Under the pieces are notes generated by a model that made no database searches, was not told the DNA's origin, and was given only the letters and a program-made list of their open reading frames with translations. The translations under genes were made by a program, and so were the position numbers. A stretch of DNA of 64,000 nucleotides from Tomocerus qinae (Eukaryota; Arthropoda; Collembola; Entomobryomorpha; Tomoceridae): positions 104,367,812 through 104,431,811 of the forward strand of contig CM034546.1 of the NCBI GenBank assembly GCA_020055645.1, given 5' to 3'. Below are positions 34,465 to 48,300 of this stretch, in pieces (position 1 is the first letter of the stretch; every line of letters starts with the position of its first letter).

Positions 34465-37348
34465 TCACTCACCATTTCCTTCATCTGAAGAATCCTCTTC
34501 TTCAGACTCGAAAGTATTGTCCGGAATATCGAACAAATGAATCAATTGCTAAAAACAAAAATAATGCTTCGATTATTTGGAAAGCCATTTTTTGAGAAAA
34601 TAAGGGTGACAATGAAAAATGAGGCTCACCTTATTTGGGTCTCTCAGAATGAGATATTTGCCATCTTTTTGCTTCATACATAAATCAATGACGCAACGAA
34701 GGACTCCCCACGCGTTATCCATGTTCAAACTAATTTGGGTAGCAAATTCCGTCGGTTTGAACTGCTGAGTTCCAAGAATGACATGATTAGAATCGTCTCT
34801 GACGTGAACTCTTGATACATATCTGCAAGCCAAGTAAAAATATAGATACTTACTGATGTGCAAAAAAGTTTTAAGAATTTCAAGAAAAATTATACAATAA
34901 AATATAACCACGAACCCAAACTTAATTTGATCAGATCCTGCCAACAGTGCCTGCACAGTCCACTTAGCAAGCTTACATGCGTTATTGCGGAGCTCATTGG
35001 CCAGTACAGCACCTCGTTGAGAGTCCAATTTCTGACGCCATTCTATGCCACCGGAATGCTGTAAAGGGAAAATGTTTTAGTTTTTCCGACACAACATATT
35101 TTTAACAAAACAGCAGCATCAAGAGTTATTATTGATGTTTATGGTGTGTTTGTTTCATAATGTGAATGATTAACGCATAGATCACGAAACTCACCCTGGG
35201 ATCCCACTCATTCAATGCTTTAACATTGATATACTGCATTTCTCCATTAACACCTTGCATTACAGCATCATGCTGACACCGGGCAACTAGCGTAATTCCT
35301 CCGTCTAAATTCCATTTTCGGTACCGGTAGCCTACAGATGCCATTTTCTCTTCTTCTTCTTCTCCGATAAACGGATTACCTTCTTCGAATTTGAATCTCT
35401 CCTCTCCCTATTGTTATTAGATTTCTAATTTAATACAGTTACTGACCTACAATTTCGTGTCCAATGAATATACAAAGGTTTTTATTTAAAACGCATTAGA
35501 ATTAGAAACTTAGGTTTTAATATTACCATTTTCAAAACTTGTTGAGAAAAGTTGTTACAAACGAATGTTGCTTCTAATGCAAGATTGTTCAACTGCTCGG
35601 GATCATCAACAGGAGGTTCATTTGACGTTTCATTCACCGTTAGTAAATCTAATAATAATTAGTACCCGCAGCATAATATTATATCATAATTTCAAATATT
35701 TTTTACTTTCAGTATAAAGCACTAGCACTATAAAAGGTAAGAGTACTTACCAAACGTATTGTCCCTCTTATCGAAAAACAATTTTTCTCCAATTTTCTGA
35801 ACGACAATGTCCCATGAGTAATTCGATCGAGTTGCACACATAAGAGTAGCCAAAATTGAATCAGTTGCATAAACATTTCCGACCGTTTTTGAAAGCTATT
35901 TAGAACAGATAAAAGACAAAATATGTTTAAAATTTCAATTTTAATGCATATCTAATTTGTAATTAGTAACATTCTTATTAGTAACAGTCTGCTTAAAGTA
36001 GAATTGAGTGGTAAAAATGTCATAAAATGGTCATCAAGATATATATTGTTACAGTTGCCTTTCTGGATAGAAATTTTTACGTACCCATTGTGTATTTAAC
36101 TGTAAATTACTTTGGCATAGACTTTATATCCACAGGCCTACGTATTAAATGATGCCGTATGGATGATCAAATTCTATGCTTAACGTTATGTATCGAACAG
36201 ATATCAAATCCAACATCAATCAGATTACTTACGCGTCGGATTACTGGATCATCAGATGTTGTCACGGTATGAATTATCCGGTCAACAGGGTGTAATGTAC
36301 GTTCATTCTTGACATTAACTCTGTCGTAGGACTTATCGTAGTGTTCCATGGAGCCGCATTTGACCCTATAACGAAACATTCATTATCAGTAACATATTTA
36401 TCGACTTCATTGCAAAGTAAACAAGAATTTATTTAAATATATTGGCAATTCATGATTATTTAAGTAACTTACAAATCCTCAGCTTCTTTTACATTTGGAA
36501 GATACAGTTTGCTCAACCGAGGGAAGTCCATTTCCTCAATGATATTCCAGTCAGATTTGACTGTAACGGAGGCTTCACGATTTTTCATTTGTCCCTTTCC
36601 TTGGTCATAACGTCCACGACCTCCACGCTGATTCTTGAATCCCCTGTCTTTCATTTTGTTTGACTTTAATTGTTGCATTCCTCCCTGAGCCTGGTTTCTC
36701 TGATTTTGATTTCGTAGCCGCATATTGCGTTGATTAGGCCGGAATTTCGAGCGCTGGTACATTGGTCGTTGAATTTTAGTTGTATCCACCAATTGGAACG
36801 AACTTTCATCTTCATCGTGGAAATAGGCAAATTGATTTCCAGATCCGATGCCAAAACTTGATACGTATTTGTCTGAAATAAATCAAGTAATTTACTACAA
36901 ATATGTTATTATGACAGAAAAGCCATAAGCAAATTGAATACTCCAGTTTCTGCTTCATATTATTATTTCTATAATATATGATTGACGATTTAAACATATT
37001 ATATTATAACATTTATGTAAAAAAGGTTTTACTTTGGAAGCGTCGGTCTGGATAAGTTGATCCTGTCCAATCGGCAATCTGTAACAAACAAAGCCAGAAT
37101 TATGCTAAATATAAAATAACTACTATAACTAACCAAGGATAATAGAAATAATACAAAATTAAATAAATCTGTAAGAAAATTTTTCCAGTAGATTCAGGCT
37201 TTTTAGGCCTTACCTTCCCAAGCCGGTCACTTTTAGCATAAGGTTGGTATGGCATATGTTTAAATTGCTCAGGAATTCCGGTTGGACCCCAACCGGTTTC
37301 ATTATCATTAATCGAAGGCGGAATAAACTTTACAGTACTTTTCGCCAT
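34465..37348 (-). CDS. eIF3d: Eukaryotic translation initiation factor 3 subunit D
   Basis: Ten exons on the minus strand: 37348-37214, 37078-37033, 36872-36473, 36365-36233, 35895-35751, 35648-35527, 35407-35195, 35058-34916, 34822-34630, 34548-34465; 1614 nt, 537 residues, near the usual 540-560. Role (family): subunit of the eIF3 complex on the 40S ribosome; its central domain can bind the 5' cap of selected mRNAs. Seen: N-terminal [18 protein letters not shown] and KSDRLGKIADWT; FQNKYVSSFG; a basic RGG/Gln-rich RNA-binding stretch ([13 protein letters not shown]); [49 protein letters not shown]; the cap-binding core with [36 protein letters not shown]; and an acidic tail [11 protein letters not shown]. 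All splice phases agree. Single-copy housekeeping gene with no sign of damage. Confidence 0.97.
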
Positions 37349-40300
37349 TTTCACTCACTGATGGACAAAAATTCACACAACTTTTTATTCTTTTGCTGGA
37401 AATCCAAATAAGTATAGAACTGGAAAGCTGAAACGGCAGTGAAGAATGCCTGTGTGTGTGACAAGATTGAATTTTGTAGCAGTGCACCAAAAGTGAATGC
37501 ATGGCGAAGATTTTATTCAACGCAAGATGTAGCCCCAGAAGCATTTGTAGAACGGAAACTCTCTTTTGCGAATGTGGATTTTAGTGGGTATTCTATTCTG
37601 TATATTTGATAAATAATGTCTACATTTACATAGTTGCTGTTGGGGTGTCTTGAAACATGAGATTTTACGACAAGACTTACGTAAGATGTGGAAATAGGGA
37701 AATAGCTACATGATCCACAAGATCCACACAATCCACAGTACATTCGACAGTCAATACTCAAATCATATTAATTTGGATATCGAAATGTCCTTTCTATCTT
37801 AAAAATGTTTTAGGACCGTGACGAGCTTTTAGAGGGGTGGGTCGCAGTTGACGGGTCTACGACCAACTTTTATATTCGACCATTTTTAGTAACATTGTTA
37901 TCATTTTTATAGCAAAGTACCATGTATATATGCATGCCATGTCATGTCACGGTGTTTGTTGGATACCAAGAGTAAATAAACGCAGCTGGCCAATAATACA
38001 AAATGCTATTGCCTCCCGGAATTCGAAGTCTCAATGTTGAAATGACATTTATAGTTTTAAAGAGACCTAAAGAAACAAAGAAAGGCAGGTTCCAAGTTTT
38101 TATTTTCTTATATTTTACGCATTTTTCAGTAATGGCAGCTAAAAACTAGCTACGTATTTATAATCAATGTCTATCGTCAGCAATAATTATGACTATCATC
38201 CCATAATAATAATTACTAAAATGACCTGTGTATGTTAATGCATGATATAGCTACTTTTAACGTAGCTTTATTAACATATTTCTTTTTCCTTTGAAAATCC
38301 TTATATTAGACAAGCAAATAATTGTTAAATCAATGCAAAATCTTCATCTGTGGAGGTATCGTGTTTGGTTATACATTATGGTAATGATGACTGATGACCA
38401 CCAAATGAACCTGCTGAAAATAATGATTACTGAATATTATAATACAAATTGCAAAAGTCCACCCTTTCCCATAGATTTTGCAGGTGTGTAGGTACATGAA
38501 CGTGTGTAGGCAGCATCAGTATTAATCAGAAAGGGAAACCTCTTAAATTCCTCAAACCAGATAGATAGATATAGCAGTAGAATCATAAAATCTAAGAAAT
38601 TAAAAAATTTCTACAATAATAGCAATTTAGAAAAAGATACATTTGCCTCTGCTTCTATTCAAAGACGTCATTTATTGTCGCTATTTACTTGTCGTAATCA
38701 AATCCTTCGTGTCGTTCTAAGTTGTAGCATCTGTATGCATCCCAAGTTATCTGCTAGAGAAGAATTCAGTAATTATATGCAAATTATTCCTTGTGAAAGG
38801 GAAAATGTTTACATTTCTATATCTATGAACTTTAACTTCCACTATGCTATATAAAAATACAACAGCAATGCATTCTATATTATTACATGTTTGCCATTTC
38901 ATATAGATAATTCTATAGTTTGTGCATAGATATTATTGTATATAGTTGTAATGCAGCTAGTAGTGTGGCCCATCCTATGCTGGCGGCCCATTAGTAACAA
39001 ACGGTATTGTTGCCTGATGTATGAACCTAGTACTGTAATGTAAATGCAACCTATGTGAATGTTATGCGTGCATTTCAAGATAATGTGTAAGTGTAGAATC
39101 GTTGAGCAGATTAAATTTCTACATGTTCATGCATTTCACTGGACTGATTTTTTCAAGTGAACTGCACCCTCATCCTTTAGTGTGACTAATTTTTGATGTG
39201 TGTCCAATAATTGTTACAATTATCATAATAAACCTGATATTTCAACTAGGCAAATATAATTCAGATCAGCATGATGAATTATGCATCATTGCATCTCTTC
39301 TGTTTTTGTCGAATAGATTCAAATAGTAATATGCAATACAAATGGGACGACAGAAGGAAGTCCTTACATGGATGTTCACTGTGCGACAGTTTTACTTTCT
39401 TATAAGTAGACTGGTTTTTCCAGAAAGTTATCGTAGGCCAATTCATAACTTTTCTTCCGAGATACTGATTTGCAAAAAATCTCCCGTATAAATTAAGTAG
39501 TAAAATTATTATGCGTTTATGATAACTAATCTCGCCTATGTGACAAAACTAATTGCTAAAATTTCAGGTTAGTAATTCGTAAAGAATTTAGACAAGATAT
39601 TTGAGATGTAGCCAGGAACAGTATTTCAAAATACCAATTATTATTAATATTCCTAAAAATGAACTTTTACCTGGTATTTTTTCAAATTGCTGCTATAAGT
39701 GAAAAATCCTGTCAAATCAACTTTGCGAAAAAATTAAGAGATTAGATAGGTAGCACACCGGTCATGTCACAACTACTTCTTATCGTATTATTACAACTTG
39801 TCTGCATAGTGCACGGTAGGTACTTTTCACATACAAACATTATTACAGGCGGTAGAAGGTAAAGAAGTTGCACTGTTTGCAGAAACGGTAAAAACTTACA
39901 GAACCACAATGTGAATATTCAAAATGGTTTAGAAGTTTTAATATCTTAGCTAGATTCGGTATTTATTTTATTGTAATCCAAAAATATATTCAATTTGGCT
40001 TATCCAATTAAAATATTTTAGTTCATGAATGACAGAACTTATCTTTTTACTTGATATTCAATAATATTTGACATGAGACGATGACGAGAGCTTAAGGGCT
40101 CTTGTTCTCATAGAGCACATAGCTAGCTGTATTTGTAATGCTGTTACAATGACAGTGATACACGTATGTATGTATTCGCCTACTAGTTTTCACTTCATGA
40201 AAGTAAATTTTTAGTATAATTTAATGGCAACAACATGTGTGAATACCATGTTTCCTCGTGACTTGACTTTTGACCCGAGTGGCTCACTATTGTCATTTCT

Positions 40301-42376
40301 AAGACAGTCCGTGACCTATTACAAGTTACAGTAATCTCTCTTCCGTCTTCGGCAATTACCCGTCCATGTGTCGATACCCCTTCTGCTAAAGATTTCTGTC
40401 ACAACGAGTTTATTTTTTGCCCTCTTTACTGTCTTTGTCGTAATTAATTACTGTTGTTTAAATTTTTCATTACGAAATCAAACTGCCTTGGAAGCAAAAA
40501 ATATCATCAGCAATTGGAGTAGCAGCCCTTTGCTTACATACTAATCAAAGAATTTTTCGATCTACTTTTTGTCAGTTACAAATTACTTAAATGAGTTGAG
40601 TCTGCCTTCCAATATTGTTTAATGAATTTGCCCATGTATAGTAAAGCAGGAAAACTTTTACTAGAACAGACTAGTACTTTACCAAATATTGATCATTGTG
40701 ATTAGCAGAAATCATTACATTTTACTCGATCGATTATTACGTTGTTATTACAAATTAGGCAAAGAAGGATAAAAACAGTAATAGAAAAGAGACACTAATG
40801 TGCATCAACACTGAATGCTACCAAAACAGAAGAACTCCTTACATGTATGCCAACATTTTTTGAGTTAGCCACTTAAATTCTCATCTCTATCTACAAAAAA
40901 TACATACAATTATATTCTATTGAATGTTCTCACCTGTATAATATAATATACACAAGTAGATGACAGATCTGACAGCACACCATTTCAGTTCCTCTAAGCA
41001 CAGACAGATAGTTCATATTGATCGTAATGAACAGAAAAAACGTGTCGTTATGGAATACAAGTACAATAGATTATCAAAGGTATAATATGTAGTAGTAGTA
41101 GTACAGGATGATTTTTAAGTATTGAATAAAAGCATAGAAAAGTGTATAAGAGAACCTGAATTTCAAGATCGACCCTATCGGCCACTTTTACTCTTTAGCT
41201 CTTTAGCATTACAGCTTTTGTCTATCTTTTGGTGTGTCCATATCGTACAAAATAGTTATAAGAGTTGATATTCTATTGCACTATACCTGCACTTTATGCA
41301 TAAGAAAGTATTCTTTGCAAGTCTCAAGTAATAGAATAAAAATCCACCAGAATTTATAAGTAATTGTCAGTAGATAGCTACATAACTTCTTGTTACCGTT
41401 ACTTGTTCAATGTTTTGTTTTCCTCCTGCACCCTCAACTAGTAACACAGAATTATTATAAAAGAAATGAATCAATAGAGTCATAGGACCTACACTTACCT
41501 ATGTCTGTCTGCTACATAACAATTGTAGGTATATCTACCTAAAGAGATAGGAATATTCCCTTAGGCTCAAATACACAACGTTATTAAAATGTATAAAATG
41601 CAATCTGCTGCTCCCTCCCAACTTCCTTCCGATAGCTATGCCTTTATTAGTTTTGTACGTAAGATGAATGTATACGCAGCTCTGATTATGTAGTAAAGTT
41701 AGCTTTCCTTACGGAAGAATCTGAATGCAGATGTTAACTCAGTTCACCTCAGTCATCTTTCATTAGACACTTAAATCCATTCTCCAATACAGTATTTATA
41801 TTATGCAGACACGACAAACAGAACATGTAGTTATGGTCATTCAATGTTGTTGTGAGCGTCTTGAGATTCTGACTACAGGCAAGAAGAGAGTTTAGTTTGT
41901 ACATTACTGACTACACACATTAGTAGTAGGCACTGAATTGAATTACGCGAACGTTAGTTAGAGAACTTGGCGTTGGCACTTTAGTTACACTTTGTGGTTG
42001 TTACTTCTAAGTTGTAATGTAACAGAGTGAGAGTTGCTTTACTTTAAATTGCATTTGCATACGATTCCTTTTTGACATATGAATATTTTCTGCCGTACAT
42101 TAGTCTAGTCACTCCTGGTCTCCTTTCCTTCATCTTTAAGACGCAACTAGGAAGTTTATTTTCTTTAAAAATTTAATCCTATCTATGAATTTGACAGTGC
42201 AGTGAGTGTCAAGTGCTCTATATATACCAATCATTGAGTTCATTTAATGGCTCTTATCTGTAAATGTGATTTCTTCATACTGAAAATCATCAAACGGGGA
42301 TTTATAACACTAATTTAATTAAATCATTCATTTTGTTTTATTTGGGTGACTGAGATCGTTCAGTTGTTACTTCATA
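37349..42376. other. Long intergenic region, no gene seen
   Basis: About 5 kb of AT-rich sequence between eIF3d (-) and the first Methuselah-like gene (+). Open frames are short and lack domain or signal-peptide features. The only regulatory candidate is a TATATATA at 42219, listed separately. Confidence 0.4.
42219..42226 (+). promoter_or_regulatory. Putative TATA box of Methuselah-like gene 1
   Basis: TATATATA about 158 bases before the ATG at 42377, followed by a region with a plausible start site about 30 bases on. Assigned by position and sequence only. Confidence 0.4.
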
Positions 42377-45300
42377 ATGGCAGTGAGTACTGGAGCCCTT
42401 TTGGCCACGCTCATACCTGCGGCAGTTGTATTCGCTTATAATTACATAGGAGACAAATCCACTCTTTTGGGAAATAGTATAGACTCTCAGTCTAATTTTA
42501 CTCTTAACGATACGGATGATAATTTACATAATGAATCTTCAACGAGACTTCTAAGATCTAGCGAAGAACATTACGAACTTTTCAGTGGACCTGTGTTACC
42601 CAGTTGTTGTAATTTGAAAGTTAGCAGCGATAATCAGTTTGTGTATCATTGTAGTAACGGCGGAAGTGACAATTCCAAAGGAAAGAAATTATCTAAGAGC
42701 TCTGTGTGGAATGTACCTGGACATCTCTTTGTCTCCAAAGAAAATGTTAAATTCAAGTAAGATATTCACAAAGTTTCACCCTACTGCTTATTTCACATTT
42801 AAAATAAATCCAATATTAATATTATTGACAGGTATAGAAAAGCGAATTACTTTTGTGAAAAACATGGAAATCACAAACCTACTTGTATGAAATAAGAAAA
42901 TAAATGCTAGAGTAAAAAAGAATGAACGATGTAGATAACTCAATAATCAATAACACTAATCTCTGGTATAAATAATTGATGATTTGTCGAGGGCCCGAAG
43001 GGCCCGATGATAAATCGTAATTGTATTAAGGATTGAAGAATATTAAGTTAGCCGATCTCTCAGCAGATCGTGCTCCTCACAGCTTTTAAAAGTATGAATA
43101 AAACAATAATAATAGCCCGCGCAACCTATATACCCAAGCCTAACGGTACCATCTCTCATTCTTCTTGAAGCGAAATTTTTTCCATAAACAAGTTTCACAT
43201 TTACAAGGCCAACAGACTATAAAATTTTATTATCATGGTCAAAGTATTCACTTAATTAACTATATTATTGTAATTCAATTATGAGATAATGAAGCTTATA
43301 AATATGTCGTGTCGGTATCTTTACTCATGATCCACCCTCCAGAGGTATATACTCAATTTGAAGAGCCTGTAATTCACAAATAAGTTGTATTAAGGATTGA
43401 AGAATTGGGTGGGTGGGGGCGGCTAACTTAATATTCTTCAATCCTTAATACAATTACGATTTATCATCGGGCCCTTCGGGCCCTCGACAAATCATCAATT
43501 GTATGTCAGGATTTCCGAATATTAAGTTAGCCGACGTTTAAAGTTATTGCTTCAAATTGACGAACCCTTAGTACTCAACACGGACGAACCGAATTTGTCT
43601 TGTGGGGGTTTGTAGTAAAAACGCAAAAATGTATTAGGAGATGACCAATCACCGGACGTTTGAATGTCATTCAAGGTTAACCCGCTTTGGTAGGCAGCAG
43701 TTGCTGTAGCTGCTCTAGTTGAGTGTGCTTTAAATTGGGAAGTATCTATTCCAGCTTTTGACATCGAGGAGACAAGCCATCTGGAGATAGTTGCGGTTGA
43801 AACTTGTTTATGAGGTTTAATTTTTGCTATCAATAATCTTTTGCTAGAACGTAATATGCTTGTTCGTTTAATGTATTCCTCAATGGTGTCACAAACGCAA
43901 AGTCGAGTATCTGTTGAGTATCTTTCATAAAGGACTGTTGGCAAAAACCCGGGTCGGGAACACTTTCTAAGGTGAAGGTGCTGGAATTTTATTCCGTTGG
44001 ACAGAATAGTCATTGAGGCGATATCAAGAGTGGAGATATCCGAGGCACGACTAGGTTTAGTTAAAACTAATAAGCACACTAATTTATCAGTTAGCATAGA
44101 AAGATCAAGATCCTTGTTTTGTGGCAGACTGGTTATATAAGAGACTAATTTACTAGGATCCCACGTTGAGGTATATCTTGGTTTTGGAGGGTTCAAATTA
44201 AAAATTCCTTTCATAAATCTGACAATTAAGGGATATTGTCCGACGGATTGTCCGTCATGGATGGGCAAGTATAAAGATAAGGCTGACCTGTGCAAGTTAA
44301 TTGTATTGTAAGCCAGTCCTCGTTCATGAAGGGAAGCTAGATAATTTACAACTTCAATTATAGGTACTGAAAGTGGATTATGTCCCCTTTCACAGCACCA
44401 GCTATCAAAGGATTTCCATACTGAACGGTATGCTTTCGATGTTTTTGTTCTAATTGACGTATTGATAATTGCTTCAGCTTTGTCTGATAAGCGATTCTTT
44501 TCTGAGGTTCTCCTGATATCGGCCAAGCAGCCAAAGTCAGGCTGTTGTTTCTGATCATTGGATGTTCGCAGCCCTGAGAGTCCTGAAGGAGGCAATGCTT
44601 GCTTCTCAGAATTATTGGAGCCCTGTAAAGGTTCTGTAGCAATAGGGGATACCAAAATTGATTCTTCCATAACGGAGCTATTAGGAGAATGGTCGCTTGT
44701 TGTTTGATGCATTGTTGCACACATCTTCCCACTAGGCAGAAAGGTGGAAATGCATACCCTCTTATCTGGTTCCAATTCGCTGTGAAAGCGTTTACTCCTT
44801 CGCACAGGGGATCTGGTTTCCAACTCCAGTACCTTTCCAATTGGTTGTTCGTTCGGTTGGCAAAAAGGTCTACATTGCAGGGGAATTGACGAAACAACAA
44901 GTGAACTACTTCTGGATCTAATTTCCAACTGCTTGGATCGTGAATGTTTCGTGACTCCCAATCGGCAAGCTTGTTTTCTTTCCCCGGTAGGTATTCTGCT
45001 CTTATCCATAGATTTCTCTCTAAACACCATTCCCATATCTGAAGGGCCAAACTGTTCAGTCGAGCTGATCGAGTACCTCCTATCTTGTTTAGATAAGCAA
45101 CTGCTGTCTTGTTGTCCAGTCGAATTAGAATCGAGTTTACTGAGGAATTGTAGAATGCTTGAATTGCAAGAAAGGACGCTTTTAGTTCCAATTCGTTTAT
45201 ATGGGGATTTTGGGATAAATCGATTTGTGTCCATGTTCCTCCCGTTGTGACGTTGGCACAGACTGCTCCCCATCCAGTCAATGAAGCATCGGATTCTATT

Positions 45301-48300
45301 TGAATTGTTGGTTTTTCTGGGTTTATGGGAGACGGAAGGATATCTTCTATGTTGTAAGCCCACCATTTCACGTCTTCTAAAGACTCTTTTGTAAGAACAA
45401 TTGTCTGATCCCAATCCCAATTTTGACGAAGAGAGTATATTAACTGCTGCTGAAGGTATCTTACATTTAAATTGCAAGTCCGGATTGCAAGTCGTGCGGC
45501 ACTGACCAGGCCGAGAAAATGGGCCACCTTTCTTGGTGTCACGTCTTTCTGCAATAATTGAATTGCAGCATTATTTATCTTTTGTTTCTTACTTAATGAT
45601 AAACCGAAAGTCATGTTTCGAGAGTCTATTTGAAAACCCAAAAACTCTAATTGTTGTACTGGCTCTAAAATTGATCTTTCAAGGTTGATGATGAAGCCAG
45701 CATCTTCAAAAGCACTCTTAACGGTTTTAATGTCAACCGTAATTGACTGAATGCATTTTCCAAGTATTAAAATATCGTCTAGGTAAATAATTAGTAGAAT
45801 ACTCTTACTTCTTAAAAAAGCAACAATTGGTTTTGTAACTTTTGTAAACGCCTGTGGGGCAGAGGCCAAACCAAATGGTAGACAAGTAAATTGATACGTT
45901 TCATTGTTCCATCTGAATTGTAGGTACCTCCGATGAGCTTCGTGCATGGGTACAGTGAAATATGCATCCTTTAGGTCTATTTTCGCCATCCACATATCTG
46001 TTTGCATTATTTCTTTGATCATTGTCACGCTTTCCATTTTGAAATGCTCAACTCTCAAATATTTATTCAGGGGCTTCAGATTAATTATTGGTCGCCAAGA
46101 TCCATCCTTTTTAGGCACGACAAAAATTTGATTGAGAAAATAAATCTCTGTTGCCACCTCTATGGCATTTTTCCGAAGCATGGATTGAATTTCGTCGCTG
46201 ATAATGTCAGCATTATTTTTAATTATGTGGGGTGCTGGCATTGTATATGACCCTGGGGCTTGGTCAAAAGGCAACAAATACCCACTGATTGTTTGTCTCA
46301 CCCAATTATCATCCGTGATTGAGTACCAATAATTCGTAAAATGTTTTAAACGACCACCCACTGGTAAAACTGTATCATTATTATCAAACTCACCTCTCAA
46401 ATTAGGTTTTTGGTTGAAATTTCCAAAACGATAATTTGATCTTCCTCTCCGGGGTGTAAAACGAGCTGATCCTCCACGGCCCCTTTGGTAACCTCCCGAT
46501 CGTCTGTACGACGGGTATTTGTATGTCTCTTGCGTACTATTGCGAGAGAAAAGGTTCAGCTCCTTATTAATTTCAATAGTTTCTTTCATTTGCTTTCGCA
46601 ACTGGGGGCCAAACAACTCATTTGAGTCACTAGTGTCATGTGTCTTTTTAATCAAATTCCCCAATTCAGGGTTCATTTTCTTGAGAATTGACCGCTGTCT
46701 CTCATAGCAAGCCTGGGAGTTGGCATTACCCAGTAATAACAGCGAGTGATTTACAGCATCCAATACGTGAATTGGGTCCAATGTTTCATTGGAAATTTTT
46801 GCTGCTACGGCGGCAGCATGAATCGCTGACAATGGACCGACGACATCCAACAATCGAGATTGGATTGACTCCATGCCCAGGCTACCAGGTATGAATTTAG
46901 AATTAATTTGCTTTTGACGAAGCAATTGTGCCATTGAGTCATCCAGCTTTGGCAATGCAACAATCTTTAAATCTGGCAATGGGAACTTTTCAATGACTTT
47001 CAGTCTTTCATTTTTGTCCAGTGGACATTTAACATATGACGTCAAAATATGAGTCGTCTCTTTTGGAGGCACCCAGGCCTTACATTTCAGACTTTCCAAA
47101 GGATCGCTTATCTCGTCTGCATCTAACTCTCCGTCCGAGAGATCGTTATGCATTTCGAATTCTGATTGGCCTTGATCGTGTTGCCCGTTATCACTTCGAA
47201 CGGGGGACACCAATTTAGAACAAGTCTTTTGTCTTTTATTTTGCCCTCTCATCATTTCTGAATCTCTTTTAAAATTAGACGTACCAGGTATGGGATCGCT
47301 ACCCGTTGTTTGTCCGATTGAGCTGGAAATCTTGCTGTCAACCATCTTTTCAATCTCGGGAAGTAACGAGGCTGCCAGTTTATTGACCACATCTTGAATG
47401 TCCACCGATTGGACAGGAATTGCCGGTTGAGCGTTATGGTGACCTTTATCACTCATTTTTTGATTAAAGTATTTCGAAAAAACAAAAAATTAAACAAGGT
47501 TTATCACGAGTTGAGGAGCACAACACGCTGTAACGTGAGCTGAGAGAAGAATGAGAGATGGTACCGTTAGGCTTGGGTATATAGGTTGCGCGGGCTATTA
47601 TTATTGTTTTATTCATACTTTTAAAAGCTGTGAGGAGCACGATCTGCTGAGAGATCGGCTAACTTAATATTCGGAAATCCTGACATACAATTTACTATTA
47701 TCAATAGCACTAACCAAGGTACGTAGAATTCCCCAAAGTTCACTTTTAGTAGCAAACATTTTCATGTGTATAAAACTTAAGTATCTTGACACAGACAATG
47801 ACAGCAATTTTAATATTTCAAGTATTCGTGTCTTTAGGTGTAAAATTGTAGTTTTCACAATGATAAACAATTAATCTGAGTACAATGATCTTTTGGTGAA
47901 ACTAGGTACCTAATTTATATTGACAACTAGAAGTAATATTTCCTATTTATATCGTTATTAAGATAGCATCCTGAATTATATAATTTTCTTACCACCTTCT
48001 GTGGAATAGTAATTATAATTAGACACACTCGTTTTGAATTTGCATACCTGTATTCTGCATTTTAAAGTACCTACCTATTATCTACATTATGCGTATTGTG
48101 AACGAAAGATAAAGCATGTAGGTGAAGTAGGTATACTTGCCATTCTTGTCTGTATTGTGTGTATACTGCAATACAACTCATATGCTTTAGTTTACATAGA
48201 ATGGTGTTGTGTCACGTAATAACATTACGATTTTCAATCGTTAATTGATGCCTATTCAAACATAGTTGTCTTGTTGTTATCAAAGAAATCATTAAGTACC

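Larger units (their letters stand above)
42974..47692 (-). mobile_element. DIRS-type tyrosine-recombinase retrotransposon, apparently intact
   Basis: About 4.7 kb, coding on the minus strand, inside intron 1 of the Methuselah-like gene (antisense to it). Seen: inverted terminal repeats (43037-43165 and 47545-47673), end-specific extensions of about 63 and 19 bases, and an internal complementary region (43421-43534) that is the reverse complement of both ends joined; long open frames for Gag-RT-RNase H and for a tyrosine recombinase. There is no target-site duplication beyond a shared AATT at the two ends. This is the diagnostic DIRS1 architecture, in which the internal region templates completion of a circular DNA that integrates by site-specific recombination. 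Open frames and near-identical repeats suggest a recent insertion. Confidence 0.95.

Noticed and set aside
43552-47456. Viral polymerase gene
   Set aside because: YLDD reverse transcriptase with RNase H, tyrosine recombinase and internal complementary region identify a DIRS retrotransposon rather than a retrovirus-like element; no envelope gene or aspartic protease seen.
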